This document shows positions 43,747 to 52,170 of a stretch of DNA of 64,000 bases, piece after piece; within the stretch, counting starts at the first letter, position 1, and every line of letters starts with the position of its first letter. Origin of the DNA: Pseudomonas sp. GM74 (GTDB lineage: Bacteria; Pseudomonadota; Gammaproteobacteria; Pseudomonadales; Pseudomonadaceae). The translations under genes and the position numbers were made by a program. The notes beneath the pieces are model-generated. The model was not told the origin of the DNA, ran no database searches, and saw only the letters and a program-made list of their open reading frames with translations. The stretch lies in the NCBI RefSeq assembly GCF_000282455.1, contig NZ_AKJG01000044.1, forward strand, positions 1-64,000, in the 5' to 3' direction.

Positions 43747-44363
43747 GCCTTACCCGTGAACAACTCGCCCAGGAAATCATCGACGCCGGGCGTTTTCTGT
43801 ATGGCCGCGGCTGGTCGCCGGCCACCAGCAGCAACTACTCGACCCGCCTGTCGCCGACCGAAGCCTTGCTGACCGTCTCCGGCAAGCACAAGGGGCAACT
43901 GGGTATGGACGATGTGCTGGCCACTGACCTGTCGGGCAACAGCCTGGAGCCGGGCAAGAAACCGTCCGCCGAAACCCTGTTGCACACCCAACTCTACAAC
44001 TGGCGCCCGGAGATCGGTGCCGTGCTGCACACCCACTCGGTGAACGCCACCGTGCTGTCACGCCTGACGCCGCAAGACTTCATCGAGTTCGAAGACTACG
44101 AACTGCAAAAGGCCTTCAGCGGTGTGACGACCCACGAATCCCGGGTGCGGGTGCCGATTTTCGACAACGACCAGGACATTGCGCGCCTGGCCGCCAAGGT
44201 GCAGCCTTGGCTCGACGCCCATCCCGATTGCGTCGGCTACCTGATCCGTGGCCACGGCCTGTACACCTGGGGCGCGCGCATGAGCGATGCCCTGCGGCAG
44301 ATCGAGGCCTTTGAATTTTTGTTCGAGTGCGAGTTGAAGGTGCGCTCGCTCTTTAAAGCATGA
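43743..44363 (+). CDS. mtnB: Methylthioribulose-1-phosphate dehydratase MtnB
   Basis: A 206-aa class II aldolase-fold zinc enzyme of the methionine salvage pathway that dehydrates 5-methylthioribulose 1-phosphate. The zinc ligands appear in VLHTHSVNATVLSR near 95-105 and in RGHGLYTWG near 170-178, and KPSAETLLHTQLY is the usual substrate region. It is translationally coupled to the preceding MFS gene and followed 20 bp later by mtnD. Confidence 0.96.
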   Translation: MSLTREQLAQEIIDAGRFLYGRGWSPATSSNYSTRLSPTEALLTVSGKHKGQLGMDDVLATDLSGNSLEPGKKPSAETLLHTQLYNWRPEIGAVLHTHSVNATVLSRLTPQDFIEFEDYELQKAFSGVTTHESRVRVPIFDNDQDIARLAAKVQPWLDAHPDCVGYLIRGHGLYTWGARMSDALRQIEAFEFLFECELKVRSLFKA

Positions 44364-44383
44364 ACCGTTAAGGAGTTGCCCTG

Positions 44384-44929
44384 ATGAGCAGCCTGTCCGT
44401 CTATCACGTCTCCAGCCCTGAAATTCCCAACAAGGTGCTGACCCATTTCGAAGACATCGTCTCGACCCTGGCCGAGCAGGGCGTACGTTTCGACCGCTGG
44501 CAAGCGGCGGCGAAAATCCAGCCGGGTGCCAGTCAGGAAGAAGTGATCGCCGCCTACCGGGAGCAGATCGACCAACTGATGACCGAGCGCGGTTACGTCA
44601 CTGTCGACGTGATCAGCCTCAACAGCGATCACCCGCAAAAAGCCGAATTGCGCGCCAAGTTCCTCAACGAACACCGCCATGGCGAAGACGAAGTACGATT
44701 TTTCGTCGCCGGTCGTGGCCTGTTTACCCTGCACATCGACGATTACGTCTACGCGGTGCTGTGCGAGAAAAACGACCTGATCTCGGTGCCGGCCGGCACC
44801 AGGCACTGGTTCGACATGGGCGAACATCCGCATTTCGTCGCGATCCGTCTGTTCAACAACCCGGAAGGCTGGGTGGCCAATTTCACCGGCGAAGACATTG
44901 CCAGCCAATTCCCGCGACTGGAGGACTGA
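44384..44929 (+). CDS. mtnD: Acireductone dioxygenase MtnD
   Basis: A 181-aa cupin metalloenzyme that, with iron, converts acireductone to 2-keto-4-methylthiobutyrate and formate. Metal ligands lie in [17 protein letters not shown] (HxHxxxxE type, near 95) and the later His in [21 protein letters not shown] precedes ATG. It is the middle gene of mtnB-mtnD-mtnC. Confidence 0.96.
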   Translation: MSSLSVYHVSSPEIPNKVLTHFEDIVSTLAEQGVRFDRWQAAAKIQPGASQEEVIAAYREQIDQLMTERGYVTVDVISLNSDHPQKAELRAKFLNEHRHGEDEVRFFVAGRGLFTLHIDDYVYAVLCEKNDLISVPAGTRHWFDMGEHPHFVAIRLFNNPEGWVANFTGEDIASQFPRLED

Positions 44930-44933
44930 GTCG

Positions 44934-45617
44934 ATGCCGATCAAAGCGATTCTCACCGACATCGAAGGCACCACCAGCGCGGTGAGTTTTGTGTTCGACG
45001 TGCTGTTCCCCTATGCCGCCAAACACTTGCCGGCGTTTGTCCGTCAGCACGCCGAACGCGCCGATGTGGCGGAGCAACTGGCTGCCGTGCGCCACGACAG
45101 CAACGAACCGGACGCCGACGTCGAGCGGGTCATCGAGATCCTGTTGGGCTGGATCGCTGAAGACCGCAAGGCCACGCCGTTGAAAGCGTTGCAGGGCATG
45201 GTCTGGGAACAGGGCTATCAGACCGGGCAACTGAAGGGGCACGTGTACCCGGACGCCGTTGACGCGCTCAAGCGCTGGCATCGGGACGGCTTTCAACTGT
45301 TTGTTTATTCGTCCGGTTCGATCCAGGCCCAGCGGCTGATTTTCGGCTGCTCGGAGGCGGGGGATCTGACGCCGCTGTTCAGCGGTTATTTCGATACGAC
45401 TTCGGGGCCAAAGCGCGAGGCGCAGTCCTACGTCAACATCACCCAGGCGATCAACCTTGAGGCGGGGAAGATTCTGTTTCTGTCGGACATCGTCGAGGAA
45501 CTGGATGCCGCGCGCGCAGCAGGCATGTCCACATGCGGGCTGGCCCGTGAGGGCGGCGAACTGGCGGGGCATGTCACCGTGGACAGCTTTGCGCGGATAA
45601 ATCCCGCTAGTTTCTAA
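44934..45617 (+). CDS. mtnC: Enolase-phosphatase E1 MtnC
   Basis: A 227-aa HAD-superfamily bifunctional enzyme that enolises and dephosphorylates 2,3-diketo-5-methylthiopentyl-1-phosphate to acireductone, the substrate of MtnD. Motif I is [14 protein letters not shown] with the catalytic Asp near 9, motif [12 protein letters not shown], motif [20 protein letters not shown] is nine bases before the ATG. Last gene of the salvage operon; mtnA and mtnK/mtnP are not in the window. Confidence 0.96.
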   Translation: MPIKAILTDIEGTTSAVSFVFDVLFPYAAKHLPAFVRQHAERADVAEQLAAVRHDSNEPDADVERVIEILLGWIAEDRKATPLKALQGMVWEQGYQTGQLKGHVYPDAVDALKRWHRDGFQLFVYSSGSIQAQRLIFGCSEAGDLTPLFSGYFDTTSGPKREAQSYVNITQAINLEAGKILFLSDIVEELDAARAAGMSTCGLAREGGELAGHVTVDSFARINPASF

Positions 45618-45629
45618 ACGCCACAAAAC

Positions 45630-45721
45630 CTGTGGGAGCGGGCTTGCTCGCGAAAGCGGTATGTCAGTCAACATCAACGTTGAATGACACTCCGCTTTCG
45701 CGAGCAAGCCCGCTCCCACAG
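45630..45721. repeat. REPIN after mtnC
   Basis: A complete inverted pair (TGTGGGAGCGGGCTTGCTCG ... CGAGCAAGCCCGCTCCCACA) whose spacer is also palindromic (TCAACATCAACGTTGA). It separates the convergent mtnC and DUF3509 genes and could serve as a bidirectional terminator or stabiliser. Confidence 0.92.
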
Positions 45722-45735
45722 TTTTATTTACCGTT

Positions 45736-46014
45736 TTACAGCGAGTGATAAGTCGGCAAGGCAAACCGTTGCTGGCTCTGCAGCATGGAAATCTGCGGCA
45801 GTTCACTGGCTTGTTCGGCGAGGTCGCGGCGAATCGCGCTGATGACCCACGACAGTTGATCGCCATTGTGCAATTGCTGGTAGGAAATCGAGCGCTTGAA
45901 CACTTTGCCTTCGCCGCCGCTCAGGGTCAGCAGGATCCCACCGTCGGGGCGGTCCTGGGTGGTGACTTCGAAGTTGGCGAACAGGGACGAAAATTTTTCC
46001 TGAATCAGGTTCAT
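45736..46014 (-). CDS. DUF3509-type protein
   Basis: A 92-aa protein of the pseudomonad-specific DUF3509 type, judged by size and the pattern MNLIQEKFSSLFANFEVTT ... SYQQLHNGDQLSWVISAIRRDL. No signal peptide or catalytic motif. CGGAG precedes the ATG. Function unknown. Confidence 0.8.
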   Translation of the reverse strand: MNLIQEKFSSLFANFEVTTQDRPDGGILLTLSGGEGKVFKRSISYQQLHNGDQLSWVISAIRRDLAEQASELPQISMLQSQQRFALPTYHSL

Positions 46015-46370
46015 GTCTTTCAGCTCCGTTGGCTCTTGAATGGCAAGCATACGGAGAGGGTTGCAGTGATTGTGCCAGCCTTGGTTGTTTGTAAATAATC
46101 TTATAAAACAGCAAGTTGGTATCTTTGGTGATTTTTGCTTTCGTGCATTCTGCATGAACGGCCATCGTGCATCCTGCATTTTGCGAGGTCGTTCGGCACT
46201 TCGATGGAACCATTGTGTGTGCGGGGGTTCACGATTGGCCCGGATCAATCGCGGATCAAGATCGCAGATACAAAACATTTCAAAAACCGCGTGTACAGCT
46301 CAAGAACCGTTGACGTATTTTCGGGCTCAGTCATCGCAGCCCGACAATAAAAAGATCGAACGGGAGCATC
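46015..46370. other. Intergenic gap upstream of the acyl-CoA synthetase
   Basis: A 356-bp divergent gap. It contains an AT-rich segment (about 46083-46140) and two near-identical direct copies, CGTGCATTCTGCATG (46143) and CGTGCATCCTGCATT (46168), 25 bp apart. These may be regulator half-sites; I cannot name the regulator. No gene is supportable. Confidence 0.5.
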
Positions 46371-48209
46371 ATGAGCCGCACGTCGAACGACACGATTACC
46401 TGGAGCATGATGCTCCGCAAGCTGCCTTCCATCGCCAAGGCCATCCCCCGGGTGGTAAAGGGCATGAAGGCGGCCAACGTCAAGGACCCGGCCCAAGCGT
46501 GTGGTTTGGGCTGGAGTTTCGAGCAAGCCACGTTGCGCAACCCGGATGGCCCGGCGCTGTTGCAAGGCGACGTAACGCTCAGTTACTCCGAAGTCAACCA
46601 ATGGGCCAATCGAATCGCCCATCACCTGATCGGCCAAGGCATCGGCAAGGGTGATGTGGTGGCGGTCTTCATCGAGAACCGCCCGGAACTGCTGGTGACG
46701 ATTCTGGCGGTGGCCAAGGTCGGCGCGATCAGTGCGCTGCTCAATACCTCGCAGACCCGCGATACCCTGGTGCACAGTGTGAATCTGGTGGCGCCGGTGG
46801 CGATCATTGTCGGCGAGGAACTGGTCCCGGCGTACCTGGCGGTGCGTGACCGGGTGTCGATCAAGGCTGACCGAACCTGGTTCGTCGCCGATCAGGACAC
46901 CTCGCGCCAACCGGGTATCGCGCCTGAAGGTTTCGTCAACCTGATGACCGCCAGTCTCGACGACGCCAGCGACAACCCGGCCAGCAGCCGGCAGATTTTC
47001 TTCGACGATCCCTGTTTTTATATCTACACCTCGGGCACCACGGGGCTGCCCAAGGCTGGCGTGTTCAAGCACGGACGCTGGATGCGCAGCTCGGCGAGCT
47101 TCGGCATGATCGCCCTGGACATGCGCCCCGAGGATGTCGTCTATTGCACCTTGCCGCTGTACCACGCCACGGGCCTTTGCGTGTGCTGGGGTTCGGCCGT
47201 CAGTGGTGCCAGCGGGTTCGCCATCCGTCGCAAATTCAGCGCCAGTCAGTTCTGGAACGACGCGCGCAAGTACCGGGCAACCACCATCGGTTATGTCGGC
47301 GAATTGTGCCGCTACCTGGTCGATCAACCGCCCAGCGCCGACGACAGCCGGCACGATGTGAAGAAAATGATCGGAAACGGCTTGCGTCCCGGTGCCTGGA
47401 ACGAGTTCAAGACCCGCTTTGCGGTCAATCACATCTGCGAGCTGTACGCCGCCAGCGACGGCAACATCGGTTTCACCAACATTCTCAATTTTGATAACAC
47501 CATCGGTTTTTCCCTGATGTCCTGGGAACTGGTCGCGTATGACCATGACAGCGGCGCGCCGATACGTCAGGCCAATGGCCTGATGCGCAAGGTTGCCAAG
47601 GGCGAGCAGGGGTTGTTGCTGGCAAAAATCGACGACAAGGCGCCCCTGGACGGCTACACCGATCCGCAGAAAACCGCCAAGGTCGTGCTTGAGGATGTGT
47701 TCGAAAAGGGTGACCGCTACTTCAACACCGGCGACCTGTTGCGCAACATCGGCTTCGGGCATGCGCAGTTTGTCGACCGCCTGGGCGACACCTACCGCTG
47801 GAAAGGCGAAAACGTCTCGACCACGGAGGTTGAAAACATCCTCCTGCAACACCCGCTGATTTCCGAAGCCGTGGCCTATGGCGTGGAAATCCGCAACACC
47901 AATGGCCGGGCCGGGATGGCGGCGATCACTCCTGCCGAATCCCTGGCAACCCTGGACTTCGGTGAGCTGCTGGCCTTCGCCCGCGAGCAAATGCCGGCCT
48001 ATGCGGTGCCATTGTTCCTGCGGGTGAAAGTGAAAATGGAAACCACCGGGACTTTCAAATATCAAAAGACCCGACTTAAGGACGAGGCCTTCGATCCGGC
48101 TAAAACCGGCGATGACCCGATTTATGCCTGGCTGCCGGGGACGCAGACTTACGTGCAGGTCACGGAGCAGTTGTTGTCCGATATTCACGGCGGCAAGTAC
48201 CGCTATTGA
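46371..48209 (+). CDS. Long-chain acyl-CoA synthetase (FATP-type)
   Basis: A 612-aa adenylate-forming enzyme that should activate long- or very-long-chain fatty acids to acyl-CoA via acyl-AMP. The AMP-binding P-loop is YIYTSGTTGLPKAG near 220-233, the A5 region LYAASDGNIGF, and the ATP/hinge region YFNTGDLLR ... DTYRWKGENVSTTEVE near 455-490. The overall shape matches fatty-acid transport/very-long-chain synthetases rather than FadD (~560 aa). It stands alone; regulation not visible. Confidence 0.9.
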   Translation: MSRTSNDTITWSMMLRKLPSIAKAIPRVVKGMKAANVKDPAQACGLGWSFEQATLRNPDGPALLQGDVTLSYSEVNQWANRIAHHLIGQGIGKGDVVAVFIENRPELLVTILAVAKVGAISALLNTSQTRDTLVHSVNLVAPVAIIVGEELVPAYLAVRDRVSIKADRTWFVADQDTSRQPGIAPEGFVNLMTASLDDASDNPASSRQIFFDDPCFYIYTSGTTGLPKAGVFKHGRWMRSSASFGMIALDMRPEDVVYCTLPLYHATGLCVCWGSAVSGASGFAIRRKFSASQFWNDARKYRATTIGYVGELCRYLVDQPPSADDSRHDVKKMIGNGLRPGAWNEFKTRFAVNHICELYAASDGNIGFTNILNFDNTIGFSLMSWELVAYDHDSGAPIRQANGLMRKVAKGEQGLLLAKIDDKAPLDGYTDPQKTAKVVLEDVFEKGDRYFNTGDLLRNIGFGHAQFVDRLGDTYRWKGENVSTTEVENILLQHPLISEAVAYGVEIRNTNGRAGMAAITPAESLATLDFGELLAFAREQMPAYAVPLFLRVKVKMETTGTFKYQKTRLKDEAFDPAKTGDDPIYAWLPGTQTYVQVTEQLLSDIHGGKYRY

Positions 48210-48306
48210 ATCTGGCTATGGCGGCCCATGAGAAAAAACAAGTGACAGTGCCGGGGGCGCTCGGGAAACTGTCGGCTTTTACGAATGACAGAAAAGGGAG
48301 TGCCCA

Positions 48307-48825
48307 ATGTCAGACAAAAGCCGCCAGATGACCCCCGAAGAAGCCGCTGAATTCACCGAACAGGTATTCAACAAGGCACGGGAGGGCGATGCGGCGATGA
48401 TGGCCGCGCTGCTGACCAAGGGTTTGCCGCCGAACCTGCGTAACCACAAGGGCGATACCTTGCTGATGCTGGCCGCGTATCACGGTCATGTGGACACGGT
48501 AAAAGTCCTGCTGGAGCACAAGGCCGACCCGGAGATCCGCAACGACAACGGCCAGAGCCCGATTGCCGGCGCCGCCTTCAAGGGCGACCTGGCGGTGATC
48601 AAGGTCTTGGTCGATGGCGGTGCCCAGATTGAAGGTTCGTCCTTCGATGGCCGCACGGCGCTGATGATGGCGGCGATGTTCAACCGCGTCGAAGTGGTCG
48701 ACTACCTGATCAGCAAGGGCGCCGACCCGAAAGCCAAGGACGCCAATGGCATCACCGCGCTGGAAGCGGCTAAAACCATGGGTGCTTCCGATACGGTTGC
48801 GCAGCTGGAAAAACTGCTGGGTTGA
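48307..48825 (+). CDS. Ankyrin-repeat protein
   Basis: A 172-aa cytosolic protein with about four ankyrin repeats: NHKGDTLLMLAAYHGHVDTVKVLL, NDNGQSPIAGAAFKGDLAVIKVLV, FDGRTALMMAAMFNRVEVVDYLI and DANGITALEAAKTMG (each quoted in short form). It should be a protein-binding scaffold. No partner is obvious in the neighbourhood; ankyrin proteins in pseudomonads are sometimes linked to catalase function, but no catalase gene is here. Confidence 0.92.
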   Translation: MSDKSRQMTPEEAAEFTEQVFNKAREGDAAMMAALLTKGLPPNLRNHKGDTLLMLAAYHGHVDTVKVLLEHKADPEIRNDNGQSPIAGAAFKGDLAVIKVLVDGGAQIEGSSFDGRTALMMAAMFNRVEVVDYLISKGADPKAKDANGITALEAAKTMGASDTVAQLEKLLG

Positions 48826-48850
48826 CGTTGAGCCCTGTGGAGAGGGGGAG

Positions 48851-48877
48851 TGTGGCGAGGGATTGCATCGCCACAGG
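48851..48877. repeat. Short palindrome of the TGTGGCGAGGG family
   Basis: TGTGGCGAGGGATTGCATCGCCACA is a short hairpin whose left arm matches the second REP family at 15271. It lies between two plus-strand genes. Confidence 0.65.
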
Positions 48878-48946
48878 TCCGCATTTCACTCATTAATGCG
48901 CTATCCTTCGCGCCCTCAAAATTCACCTCGCTACAGGATCCTCCCC

Positions 48947-49477
48947 ATGAAAGCCGCACTCGTCGAACTCATCAGCAAAATCAGCTCCGGGTGCATGGGC
49001 GAAGACGAAATCCTCAAGGTCGCGGACGAAGCGGCCCAGGCCTACGCCGATCCCGAGGCTTTCCTGACGGCCAATCCGGACATCAACTACGACGAAACCT
49101 TCCCGATCCCGCTGGGTGAGTGGGTGGTGGTCGGCAGCCTGCCGGAAACGGTACTGTTCCAGGCTGACACCTACATGGACCTGTTCGCGCAGATCGTCGC
49201 CTCGTTCGGCCCGGGTGTGGAGTTCAATCTCAAGCCCAAGCAACTGGCCAAGACCGAAGCCCTGACCGCGCTCAACCGCATCCAGGTGCAGATGAGCAGC
49301 ATGAACAAGGAAAACGGTGGCTACACGCTGATGAACTTCAGCCAGTTGCTCGATGACGAGTTGCAGGTGGTCCTGGTCTACGGCAATGACCTGCCACGTG
49401 TGCTGGAATTGTGCGCCGAAGTCGGCATCGCAGCCGCGCCCTCCCTGGAAGCCCTGAAAGTGGCGATCCACGTCTGA
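48947..49477 (+). CDS. Conserved hypothetical protein
   Basis: A 176-aa acidic cytosolic protein of unknown function. No membrane segment, signal peptide or known catalytic motif is seen; the sequence looks alpha/beta (for example PLGEWVVVGSLPETVLFQADTYMDLFAQIV, shown in part PETVLFQADTYMDLFAQIV). The start ATG follows AGGATCC. It is flanked by the ankyrin gene and a small PLDc_N protein gene. Confidence 0.75.
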   Translation: MKAALVELISKISSGCMGEDEILKVADEAAQAYADPEAFLTANPDINYDETFPIPLGEWVVVGSLPETVLFQADTYMDLFAQIVASFGPGVEFNLKPKQLAKTEALTALNRIQVQMSSMNKENGGYTLMNFSQLLDDELQVVLVYGNDLPRVLELCAEVGIAAAPSLEALKVAIHV

Positions 49478-49557
49478 TCCAGACACTGTCAATAAAAAGG
49501 AATCCTCGTGGCGACCGTCTATCCTGAGGGGGCATTTCACTCTTTGGGAGCGTCACC

Positions 49558-49749
49558 ATGGGTTCCACGTTCAACAGCCTGGTTGCCTTGATCATTTTTG
49601 TCCTGGATATCTGGGCAATCATCAATGTCTTCAAAAGTAGCGTCGAGACCGGGATGAAAATCCTCTGGGTACTGCTGATCGCGCTGTTGCCGGTGCTGGG
49701 ACTGATCATCTGGGCCATTGCCGGACCGCGGGGCAACGTCAAACTCTGA
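49558..49749 (+). CDS. Small PLDc_N-type membrane protein
   Basis: A 63-aa two-helix membrane protein of the phospholipase D/cardiolipin synthase N-terminal (PLDc_N) type, judged by LVALIIFVLDIWAIINVF and ILWVLLIALLPVLGLIIWAI with the final GPRG. Such proteins resemble the membrane anchor of cardiolipin synthase without its catalytic domain. Function unknown. GGGAGC precedes the ATG. Confidence 0.85.
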   Translation: MGSTFNSLVALIIFVLDIWAIINVFKSSVETGMKILWVLLIALLPVLGLIIWAIAGPRGNVKL

Positions 49750-49766
49750 ACAGGCGACACTGAACC

Positions 49767-49857
49767 TGTGGGAGCGTGGCTTGCCCGCGATGCAGACGCC
49801 TTGGTCTGTCGGATGCACCGCGGTGATTTTATCGCGGGCAAGCCACGCTCCCACAGG
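49767..49857. repeat. REPIN variant (GTGGC core)
   Basis: GTGGGAGCGTGGCTTGCCCGCGA and its inverted partner carry GCGTGGC instead of GCGGGC; both arms have the matching change, so the pair is a coherent sub-family. It follows the PLDc_N gene. Confidence 0.88.
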
Positions 49858-50003
49858 ATTGTGGAATGCTGATCGAACTGAGGTTCGACCTGTCATGTTC
49901 CGCGACGTAGAATGCGCGCCTTTCCCGGTCATTCGAGACGAACGAATGGCCATCATGGGCGGGTAACCGTCCGTTGCCACCCGCATTCATCGGAGCACTT
50001 CCC

Positions 50004-50879
50004 ATGAGCAACACCCCGACCAGCGACTACCTGGAAACCCTTTACGAAGGCTACGGCCAGCGTTTTCGCATGGAAAAACTGCTGCACGAAGTGCGCACCG
50101 ACCACCAGCACCTGGTGATCTTCGAGAACCCGCGCATGGGCCGGGTCATGGCACTGGATGGCGTAATCCAGACCACCGAAGCCGACGAATTCATCTACCA
50201 CGAAATGCTCACCCACGTGCCGATCCTCGCCCATGGCACCGCCAAACGCGTGCTGATCATCGGCGGCGGTGACGGCGGCATGTTGCGTGAAGTGGCCAAG
50301 CACCGCGGCGTCGAACACATCACCATGGTCGAGATCGACGGCACCGTGGTCGACATGTGCAAGGAATTCCTGCCGAACCACTCCAAGGGCGCATTCGATG
50401 ATCCACGCCTGAACCTGGTGATCGACGACGGCATGCGTTTCGTCGCCACCACCACTGAAAAGTTCGACGTGATCATTTCCGACTCCACCGACCCGATCGG
50501 ACCGGGTGAAGTGCTGTTTTCGGAAAACTTCTACCAGGCCTGCCACCGTTGCCTGAACGAAGGCGGCATTCTGGTGACCCAGAACGGCACGCCGTTCATG
50601 CAGATCGAAGAAGTGAAGACCACCGCCGGCCGCCTGCGCAGCCTGTTCCCGGACTGGCACTTCTACCAGGCCGCCGTGCCGACCTACATCGGTGGCTCGA
50701 TGACCTTCGCCTGGGGCGCCACCAATACCGCTTATCGCAAGTTGTCCCGCGAAACCCTGCAACAGCGCTTCACGGGCAGCGGCATCGTCACCCGCTACTA
50801 CAATCCTGAAATCCACATCGGCGCCTTCGCCTTGCCGCAATACGTGTTGCAGGCAGTGAACAAGCCAAGCAACGACTGA
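50004..50879 (+). CDS. speE: Spermidine synthase SpeE
   Basis: A 291-aa polyamine aminopropyltransferase that transfers the aminopropyl group of decarboxylated SAM to putrescine, releasing methylthioadenosine. The SAM-binding motif [11 protein letters not shown] is near 88-98; the catalytic Asp is in [15 protein letters not shown] near 160-170. CGGAGC precedes the ATG. Its by-product methylthioadenosine feeds the methionine salvage pathway encoded at 43.7-45.6 kb, which makes the proximity meaningful. Confidence 0.97.
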   Translation: MSNTPTSDYLETLYEGYGQRFRMEKLLHEVRTDHQHLVIFENPRMGRVMALDGVIQTTEADEFIYHEMLTHVPILAHGTAKRVLIIGGGDGGMLREVAKHRGVEHITMVEIDGTVVDMCKEFLPNHSKGAFDDPRLNLVIDDGMRFVATTTEKFDVIISDSTDPIGPGEVLFSENFYQACHRCLNEGGILVTQNGTPFMQIEEVKTTAGRLRSLFPDWHFYQAAVPTYIGGSMTFAWGATNTAYRKLSRETLQQRFTGSGIVTRYYNPEIHIGAFALPQYVLQAVNKPSND

Positions 50880-50901
50880 TCTTTCAGTCCACGCACCAAC
50901 C

Positions 50902-50931
50902 CTGTGGGAGCGGGCAAGCCCGCTCCCACAC
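50902..50931. repeat. Collapsed REP palindrome
   Basis: TGTGGGAGCGGGC is directly followed by AAGCCCGCTCCCACA, a perfect hairpin with almost no spacer. It lies 20 bp after the speE stop codon and may act as a 3' hairpin. Confidence 0.85.
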
Positions 50932-51013
50932 TGAATTGCGGCGGAACAATTAGCCAGCTATCAAGGTCGAGATAGATGTAAGCCCATCCATGGGTTTTAT
51001 CGAGGAGGCACCA

Positions 51014-51247
51014 ATGCAAAAGTGGAGAGTCACTTTCGTGGATGACCATGGCGAAACCATCAACGAAGTCTTTGAGTGCACCGAGCGCCCGGACTACGAG
51101 CGCGCCGCCAAGCTCATCAAGGCCCGGTTGCTTCCTGTCGCCGCCGAACTGGATCTGAACGATCTGGAAGGGCGGACCGCCGATGCGTGCGTCAAAGAGC
51201 TCAAGTCCCAGAACAGCATTCAAATACTCGGCATTACTCCAATCTGA
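51014..51247 (+). CDS. Small protein, function unknown
   Basis: A 77-aa protein (MQKWRVTFVDDHGE...ILGITPI) with alternating strand pattern and a helical middle, no signal peptide. The ATG at 51014 has a very strong GAGGAGG. I cannot assign a family; it may be cotranscribed with speE or have its own promoter. Confidence 0.75.
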   Translation: MQKWRVTFVDDHGETINEVFECTERPDYERAAKLIKARLLPVAAELDLNDLEGRTADACVKELKSQNSIQILGITPI

Positions 51248-51457
51248 ACGACACCTGTCGCATTCACATCCAGACCTTGGCAGAGGCTCTATCTTGAGGC
51301 TACTCTGCAAGCGAGATCAGCGAATGAATCGCTAAGGTCTGGTCTTGTCAGCTCCATGCTTGTTTCCCGCCGGCACATCGGTTGCCGTCGCTCGCGCTGT
51401 TCGGTTGCGGGCGAGGGAGTACGGAAAGTCTATCCATCGTTTTGAGGAGGACGTTTC

Positions 51458-51802
51458 ATGAGCACAGCCTATCAAGAAGACATCAGCAGCAGCGTGCTGC
51501 GCCGCATGAAAGAAGGCGGTTTTGACTTTTCACGGTTTCACCCCATCGAGTTCTACGCCATTTTCCCGGACGAGGAGCGGGCACGCAGGGCGGCAGGTCA
51601 TTTCCACCGTGGTGAATCCCTGGATGCTCAAGTCAGTGTGCGCGACGACGGCGCCTGGGCGCTGGAGTTGTGCAAGGTCATGTATGCCACCTACGACGAT
51701 ATCGGCGACTTCGAACAGGGTTTCGAAGCAGTGGTCGAGCCTCTGGGCGGCATCATCGAAGGCTGGGGTGTGAAACAGGAGGTACGAGGGCGACTCGCAT
51801 AA
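51458..51802 (+). CDS. RraB-family regulator of RNase E
   Basis: A 114-aa protein of the RraB (YjgD) family, which binds RNase E and changes mRNA decay. The family pattern is clear: SSVLRRMKEGGFDFSRFHPIEFYAIFPDEERAR (shown in part) and GGIIEGWGVKQE at the C-terminus. GAGGAGG precedes the ATG. It is somewhat shorter than E. coli RraB (138 aa). Confidence 0.85.
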   Translation: MSTAYQEDISSSVLRRMKEGGFDFSRFHPIEFYAIFPDEERARRAAGHFHRGESLDAQVSVRDDGAWALELCKVMYATYDDIGDFEQGFEAVVEPLGGIIEGWGVKQEVRGRLA

Positions 51803-51829
51803 CCTTATGAACAGTGACAACCAGAAATG

Positions 51830-51858
51830 ACGGCTGACCTTCGGGTTGGCCGTTTTCA
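51830..51858 (+). terminator. Rho-independent terminator after the RraB gene
   Basis: ACGGCTGACC and GGTTGGCCGT arms close a UUCG tetraloop-type loop and are followed by TTTTC. Located about 30 bp past the stop codon. Confidence 0.85.
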
Positions 51859-51880
51859 TTTGCGGGCGTTGGACACCTGC

Positions 51881-51908
51881 AAAAAAAAGCCGCCAGGGCA
51901 GGCGGCTA
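51881..51908 (-). terminator. Minus-strand terminator without an obvious gene
   Basis: AGCCGCC and GGCGGCT arms are followed on the minus strand by a run of eight T. No minus-strand protein gene lies upstream of it before the start of the ATP-grasp operon, so it may end a small RNA, or back up the plus-strand terminator from the other side. Confidence 0.6.
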
Positions 51909-52053
51909 AAAGGGAAGTCCGGTGAGCTTTTCAGCGAATGCCTGGATTATCCGCACCCGTTGTCGGGCAGTGAAATCAACTCTGGCTATGCTGGTGATAG
52001 GCGACCACCACGCCTTGCAATGAAGCGGGGGCGATCAGGTTGGGGCATTTACC

Positions 52054-52068
52054 GCACAGGATTGGTGC
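52054..52068 (+). promoter_or_regulatory. Probable NtrC binding site
   Basis: GCAC-AGGATTG-GTGC has the exact GCAC-N7-GTGC dyad found in NtrC sites. It lies about 67 bp upstream of the -24 element of the sigma-54 promoter. A single good site is visible; further weak GTGC half-sites follow at 52071-52077. Confidence 0.6.
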
Positions 52069-52120
52069 GGTGCGTGCGCGTTGATTATCCAACCGATTGA
52101 AATCTAAGCGTTTATGCCGC

Positions 52121-52135
52121 TGGCACGGGCCTTGC
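52121..52135 (+). promoter_or_regulatory. Sigma-54 (RpoN) promoter of the ATP-grasp operon
   Basis: TGGCACGGGCCTTGC matches the -24/-12 consensus (TGGCAC-N5-TTGC) at every defined base. Transcription would start near 52147, leaving a short leader of about 24 nt with AAGGAG before the ATG at 52171. Confidence 0.85.
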
Positions 52136-52170
52136 GAAGGTCTGGACGTCCGAGTGACAAGGAGTACGGC

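Noticed and set aside
46245-48188. A 647-aa minus-strand frame
   Set aside because: Antisense to the acyl-CoA synthetase gene, which has all adenylation motifs; no start signal on the minus strand.
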